DNA of 10,086 nucleotides from NCBI GenBank assembly GCA_903853735.1, contig CAINUH010000121.1:1-10086 (forward strand). The letters are read 5' to 3'. Every line of letters begins with the position of its first letter. The first letter of the stretch is position 1. Both the position numbers and the translations under genes were made by a program. Of this stretch, positions 7,336 through 10,086 are shown piece by piece. Under the pieces are notes generated by a model. It saw only the letters and a program-made list of their open reading frames with translations. It made no database searches and was not told the origin of the DNA. Origin of the DNA: an uncultured Desulfomonile sp. Its GTDB lineage: Bacteria > Desulfobacterota > Desulfomonilia > Desulfomonilales > Desulfomonilaceae.

Positions 7336-8661
7336 TTGACAACGGGAACATACTACATCGAGACTTACGGTTGTCAAATGAACGAGCACGACTCTGAAAA
7401 GATGTCGATGTTGCTCGAGGGAATTGGTTTGTCCCCCGTACCTGCTCCGGAACGGGCTGATGTCATCATAATTAACACGTGCTCTATCAGGGAAAAGGCG
7501 GAACATAAGGTTTACAGCGCTTTGGGGAAACTCAAGTCCCTGAAGGTAAAGAATCCTCATCTCGTCACGGTCGTCTCAGGATGTGTGGCCCAACAAGAAA
7601 AAGATCGTCTCCTCAAGAGAGCCAACCACTTGGATTGCGTACTTGGGACACACTGCATAGATGAATTGCCTGTATTGTTGCAACATATAAGAAAAACGGG
7701 GGATCGACTATCCAAGACTGAATTCTCCCATGATGTTGGCTCTTTACATGTCCAAGCTCCAGTCAAAGGACGCAGTCCGGTCTGCTCTCATGTAACCATA
7801 ATGCAGGGATGTTCTAATTTCTGCTCTTATTGTGTTGTTCCATTGACCCGCGGACCAGAACAAAGTCGACCAATTGAAGAAATTCTCCAAGAGGTACGTA
7901 CAATTACTCAAAAGAGTGTAAAAGAAATCACTCTTCTGGGACAGAATGTCAACGCCTACAGGACCAAAGGCGACGCTCATGCTACATTTGCGGATCTTTT
8001 AGTCGGGTTGGACAGGATTCCACAACTTTGCAGGATAAGATTTACCACTTCCCACCCCCGTGACTTTAGTGAAGACCTCATAGGTACCATGGCAGAATTG
8101 AAAACAGTTTGTGAGCATGTGCACTTACCTCTGCAAGCCGGCTCAGACCGTATTCTGAGGGCAATGAGGAGAGGCTACAGTCTTGACGGTTACCTGAAGA
8201 AAATAGCTAAACTCCGTGGGATGATTCCAGGAGTTGCTATAACTTCGGACATAATGGTTGGCTTTCCAGGAGAGACTGAAGACGATTTTAGTCAGACTTT
8301 CGAAGCCCTACGTGAAATTCGTTTCGACCAGATTTTCTCGTTCAAATACTCTGTAAGGCCTGGAACTCTTGCGGAGAGTCTACCTGAACAGGTGCCGGAA
8401 GAGGAAAAAATCCAGCGGCTGGCAGAAATCCAAGCGCTGCAAGATCAGATTACGGAGAGCTATAACCGGTTGGCTGAGGCAACTGAGGAGGAAGTTTTAA
8501 TAGAAGGAATAAGGCCTCGATCAGGCCAGCCTTTTGGCCGAACCAGGACGAACAAAGTAGTGAATGTGGATCCGACTGACGAGATTGACATTGGGGATGT
8601 GATAAGAGTCAAAATCATGAGGGGCCTGAAACACTCTCTTGTGGGCCGCAAGGTCTTGTGA
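7336..8661 (+). CDS. miaB: tRNA-2-methylthio-N6-dimethylallyladenosine synthase (radical SAM methylthiotransferase)
   Basis: MiaB adds a methylthio group to i6A37 of tRNAs that read U-starting codons, using two Fe-S clusters and S-adenosylmethionine. The 441-aa product has the N-terminal UPF0004 domain with cluster cysteines C13 (YGCQMN), C49 (NTCSIR) and C83 (SGCVAQ). The radical SAM motif follows as C159-x3-C163-x2-C166 within QGCSNFCSYCVVP. The C-terminal TRAM RNA-binding domain covers about residues 373-441, with GRTRTNKVV at 401-409. NTCSIRE and the overall size favour MiaB over MtaB or RimO. TTG 7336 is the only start possible: the frame is closed by the mdh stop upstream, and the next ATG (7378) would delete the essential first cysteine. 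GGGGTGA at 7328-7334 can pair with the 16S rRNA tail. Its 33-nt spacing from mdh suggests a shared transcript. Confidence 0.95.
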   Translation: MTTGTYYIETYGCQMNEHDSEKMSMLLEGIGLSPVPAPERADVIIINTCSIREKAEHKVYSALGKLKSLKVKNPHLVTVVSGCVAQQEKDRLLKRANHLDCVLGTHCIDELPVLLQHIRKTGDRLSKTEFSHDVGSLHVQAPVKGRSPVCSHVTIMQGCSNFCSYCVVPLTRGPEQSRPIEEILQEVRTITQKSVKEITLLGQNVNAYRTKGDAHATFADLLVGLDRIPQLCRIRFTTSHPRDFSEDLIGTMAELKTVCEHVHLPLQAGSDRILRAMRRGYSLDGYLKKIAKLRGMIPGVAITSDIMVGFPGETEDDFSQTFEALREIRFDQIFSFKYSVRPGTLAESLPEQVPEEEKIQRLAEIQALQDQITESYNRLAEATEEEVLIEGIRPRSGQPFGRTRTNKVVNVDPTDEIDIGDVIRVKIMRGLKHSLVGRKVL

Positions 8662-8787
8662 GTCGGTTTTTCGAGATTTGTGTCATCCGAAACGCCGATC
8701 CGATGGGAGCGCTTGCCGGTCATGGACCAGATTTCAAATATTCGTGCATGGACATAACAAGTGGGGTAAAAGTCGCAGGAGAGGGAT
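8662..8787. other. Intergenic stretch after miaB with no recognised feature
   Basis: I see no convincing gene here. A T5 tract at 8667-8671 follows a weak five-pair hairpin (8647-8651 with 8656-8660) that overlaps the miaB stop codon and is separated from the Ts by six bases, so it is at best a poor miaB terminator. The rest is featureless to me up to the minus-strand terminator. Confidence 0.4.
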
Positions 8788-8842
8788 AAAAAAAGCCCGA
8801 CCGAAGGGGTCGAGCTGGGAGACGCCGTAGCACGGCCGGGCT
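8788..8842 (-). terminator. Intrinsic terminator of the outer-membrane protein gene
   Basis: Read on the minus strand, AGCCCGGCCG (8842-8833) pairs with CGGTCGGGCT (8803-8794) as ten base pairs including one G-U, and the stem runs straight into T7 (8794-8788). On the plus strand the same position is an A-C mismatch and no T-run follows, so the element is directional. A compact alternative hairpin CGACC-CCTTC-GGTCG (8812-8798) uses part of the same right arm. It ends transcription about 150-200 nt after the barrel gene's stop codon. Confidence 0.8.
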
Positions 8843-8855
8843 CACAAAACATAAA

Positions 8856-8973
8856 GGCCGATGGATGGGGGAGAGTTTTCTTAGCCTCGTCTTGAATGAA
8901 CGTCGGAGTCTTTCGGGTATATCATGTTGGGAGACTCCAGCGTCGACGTTGCGCTCCACCCTTGCCATCGGCC
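8856..8973 (-). other. 118-nt nested inverted-repeat structure in the 3' region of the outer-membrane protein gene
   Basis: Nested arms pair in order. A perfect 9-bp outer stem joins GGCCGATGG (8856-8864) with CCATCGGCC (8965-8973). An imperfect stem follows (8867-8873 with 8954-8960, one mismatch), then a perfect 7-bp stem AACGTCG/CGACGTT (8899-8905 with 8944-8950). The innermost pair is a 6-bp stem GAGTCT/AGACTC (8906-8911 with 8932-8937) closing a 20-nt loop. On the minus strand the outer stem is followed at once by TTTATGTTTT, so the whole fold resembles a large first terminator ahead of the canonical one. It begins about 20 nt after the barrel gene's stop. A stable 3'-UTR-derived RNA is possible; a degenerate mobile palindrome is the alternative. 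Confidence 0.55.
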
Positions 8974-8993
8974 GACACAAATCCCATGATCAA

Positions 8994-10058
8994 TCAGAAT
9001 ATGAAACCGCCTTCGATGAAACCGCCTGAGAGCGTGTTTTTGAAGACGAAGTCGTACTGGGTTTTCTTCAGATCCACAAAGCGATATCCGCCTTTCACGT
9101 AACCCGAACGACCGCAATTAAGAGGAATTGAATATCTTGCCCCGGCTTCCACGTCCCCTCCCACGGTGTCATCGAGGAAAATTCCGCCGGCTTTACAGTC
9201 CCAGGACAACGTGCCACCGTTCGGTGCGGTTTTGATGCAGCGCTGGAATTCCAGGCCGGCCATTGCCGCATTGATACTATTGCTCCAGATCGGTGTGTTG
9301 TAGTATCCACAACCGGTACAACCTAGGGTTATTTTGTCGTCCGTGTGGACCAAGTCTGCGAATACGCTTATTTTGGAGTTGCAGGTCCGCACTGCATCAT
9401 ACACTATGCCCACTCTGTGATAGGCATGCTGGAAGATCGTCTGAATGTTCTGGCCCCAGAAGTAGCCCCCTCCCCAATTAGGTCCGAAGAGGATATAATT
9501 ATTTGGCCAGCCTCCCCCATTGAGTTGGTTCCACAGCACCGAGTAACGGAGCGCCCAGTTCGGACGGAAATGGTAGCTTGCCGTGAACTGAGGCCAAGCC
9601 GCGTAGATGGGTAGTTGGAGATCGTTATTAAGGTCGGTTCGGTTTTCCGTATTCCCGAACCAGCCCCAGTACCAGTTGGAATAGCGCGGCCATCCAATGT
9701 AACCGCTCAAATTGGCAAAGATTACCTGGAAGCTCATTTCCCACTGACCCATTCGAGGCGCCGGTAGAATACATGGAGGAACAAATTCATACGGTAGAGA
9801 TAGGGCGGGTTTGACCTTTGAAATCCCCAATGGAGGTGGTGGGACCCATAAGTATGCGGCCTGTGGGGCCGCAACCTTTGAAATGTAACGGGAGTTGGCT
9901 TTTGGAACGGCGGGGGCGGCAATTACGCTTGACTGGTTAGGTTTCAGCAGAATTTCAAGCGATTCGTCAGGCCCCGCAGCCCATGAAGCGTTAGAGAGAA
10001 TAGTTAACAGGAAAATAACTAGACATACCAATGGCGTAAAAGGTATTCTTCTCAACAT
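8994..10058 (-). CDS. Putative outer-membrane beta-barrel protein, Trp- and Cys-rich, function unknown
   Basis: I do not recognise the family of this 354-aa protein. Residues 1-27 form a Sec signal peptide: LRR, a hydrophobic core from about 7 to 22, and likely cleavage after SWA (A27). A low-complexity Pro/Ala-rich segment follows at about 40-102 (VPPPPL, VPPCILPAPR), then a region of alternating hydrophobic strands to the end. The C-terminus FIEGGFIF ends in Phe, the usual signal for barrel insertion by BamA. Thirteen tryptophans fall between residues 106 and 286, in a WPRYSNWYWGWFGN cluster and others. The mature protein has seven cysteines (96, 226, 247, 250, 274, 288, 315), including CTGC. 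The ATG is preceded by GGGAGG (10065-10070) at six-base spacing. It has its own terminator downstream and appears monocistronic in this window. Barrel location is inferred from sequence character; no substrate can be named. Confidence 0.75.
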   Translation of the reverse strand: MLRRIPFTPLVCLVIFLLTILSNASWAAGPDESLEILLKPNQSSVIAAPAVPKANSRYISKVAAPQAAYLWVPPPPLGISKVKPALSLPYEFVPPCILPAPRMGQWEMSFQVIFANLSGYIGWPRYSNWYWGWFGNTENRTDLNNDLQLPIYAAWPQFTASYHFRPNWALRYSVLWNQLNGGGWPNNYILFGPNWGGGYFWGQNIQTIFQHAYHRVGIVYDAVRTCNSKISVFADLVHTDDKITLGCTGCGYYNTPIWSNSINAAMAGLEFQRCIKTAPNGGTLSWDCKAGGIFLDDTVGGDVEAGARYSIPLNCGRSGYVKGGYRFVDLKKTQYDFVFKNTLSGGFIEGGFIF

Positions 10059-10086
10059 ACCCTTCCTCCCAGCTCGAAATGTTGAA

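Noticed and set aside
8647..8671. Possible intrinsic terminator of miaB (weak hairpin plus T5)
   Set aside because: The stem is five pairs including a G-U, overlaps the stop codon, and six bases separate it from the T tract; too weak to call.
8639..8830. Small plus-strand open frame across the miaB end and the gap behind it
   Set aside because: It overlaps the end of miaB and runs into the minus-strand terminator; no ribosome site or recognisable protein feature.

Overview
The window looks like ordinary chromosome of a Gram-negative bacterium with roughly balanced G+C. It contains a heptose-bisphosphate phosphatase (GmhB), an LptE-like lipoprotein of LPS transport, and a signal-peptide protein ending in the aromatic C-terminus of an outer-membrane beta-barrel, all of which point to an LPS outer membrane. 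The leuS-lptE order, the LDH-type malate dehydrogenase and the YkgJ-type cysteine-cluster protein would suit a Desulfobacterota-like (deltaproteobacterial) anaerobe. That placement is an inference from memory of such genomes, not a database result.

Layout. Positions 3-305 (+) hold the C-terminal half of gmhB, followed after 15 nt by a YkgJ-family cysteine-cluster protein (321-1121, +). A convergent 189-bp gap with two short stem-loops separates this pair from a long nucleotide-sugar dehydrogenase on the minus strand (1311-2942). A 220-bp divergent region leads to a plus-strand series: leuS (3163-5640), lptE (5740-6252), mdh (6355-7302) and miaB (7336-8661). After miaB a 332-bp gap precedes a minus-strand outer-membrane protein gene of unknown function (8994-10058). 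That gap carries the protein gene's structured 3' region: a 118-nt nested inverted repeat and a canonical intrinsic terminator, both oriented for the minus strand.

How the genes relate. gmhB, lptE, the sugar dehydrogenase and the barrel protein all concern the cell envelope (LPS heptose supply, LPS export, uronic-acid sugar precursors, outer membrane). leuS and miaB are translation functions (tRNA charging and tRNA A37 modification), and mdh is central carbon metabolism. The leuS-lptE-mdh-miaB series need not be one operon: the 102-bp gap before mdh contains a plausible promoter overlapped by a Rex-like operator, so mdh-miaB may form its own NADH-responsive unit.

I found no mobile element, CRISPR array, tRNA or rRNA and no clear novel multi-gene system. 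The points most worth a second look are the Rex-like site before mdh, the nested fold and tandem terminators behind the barrel gene, and the Trp/Cys-rich barrel protein itself.
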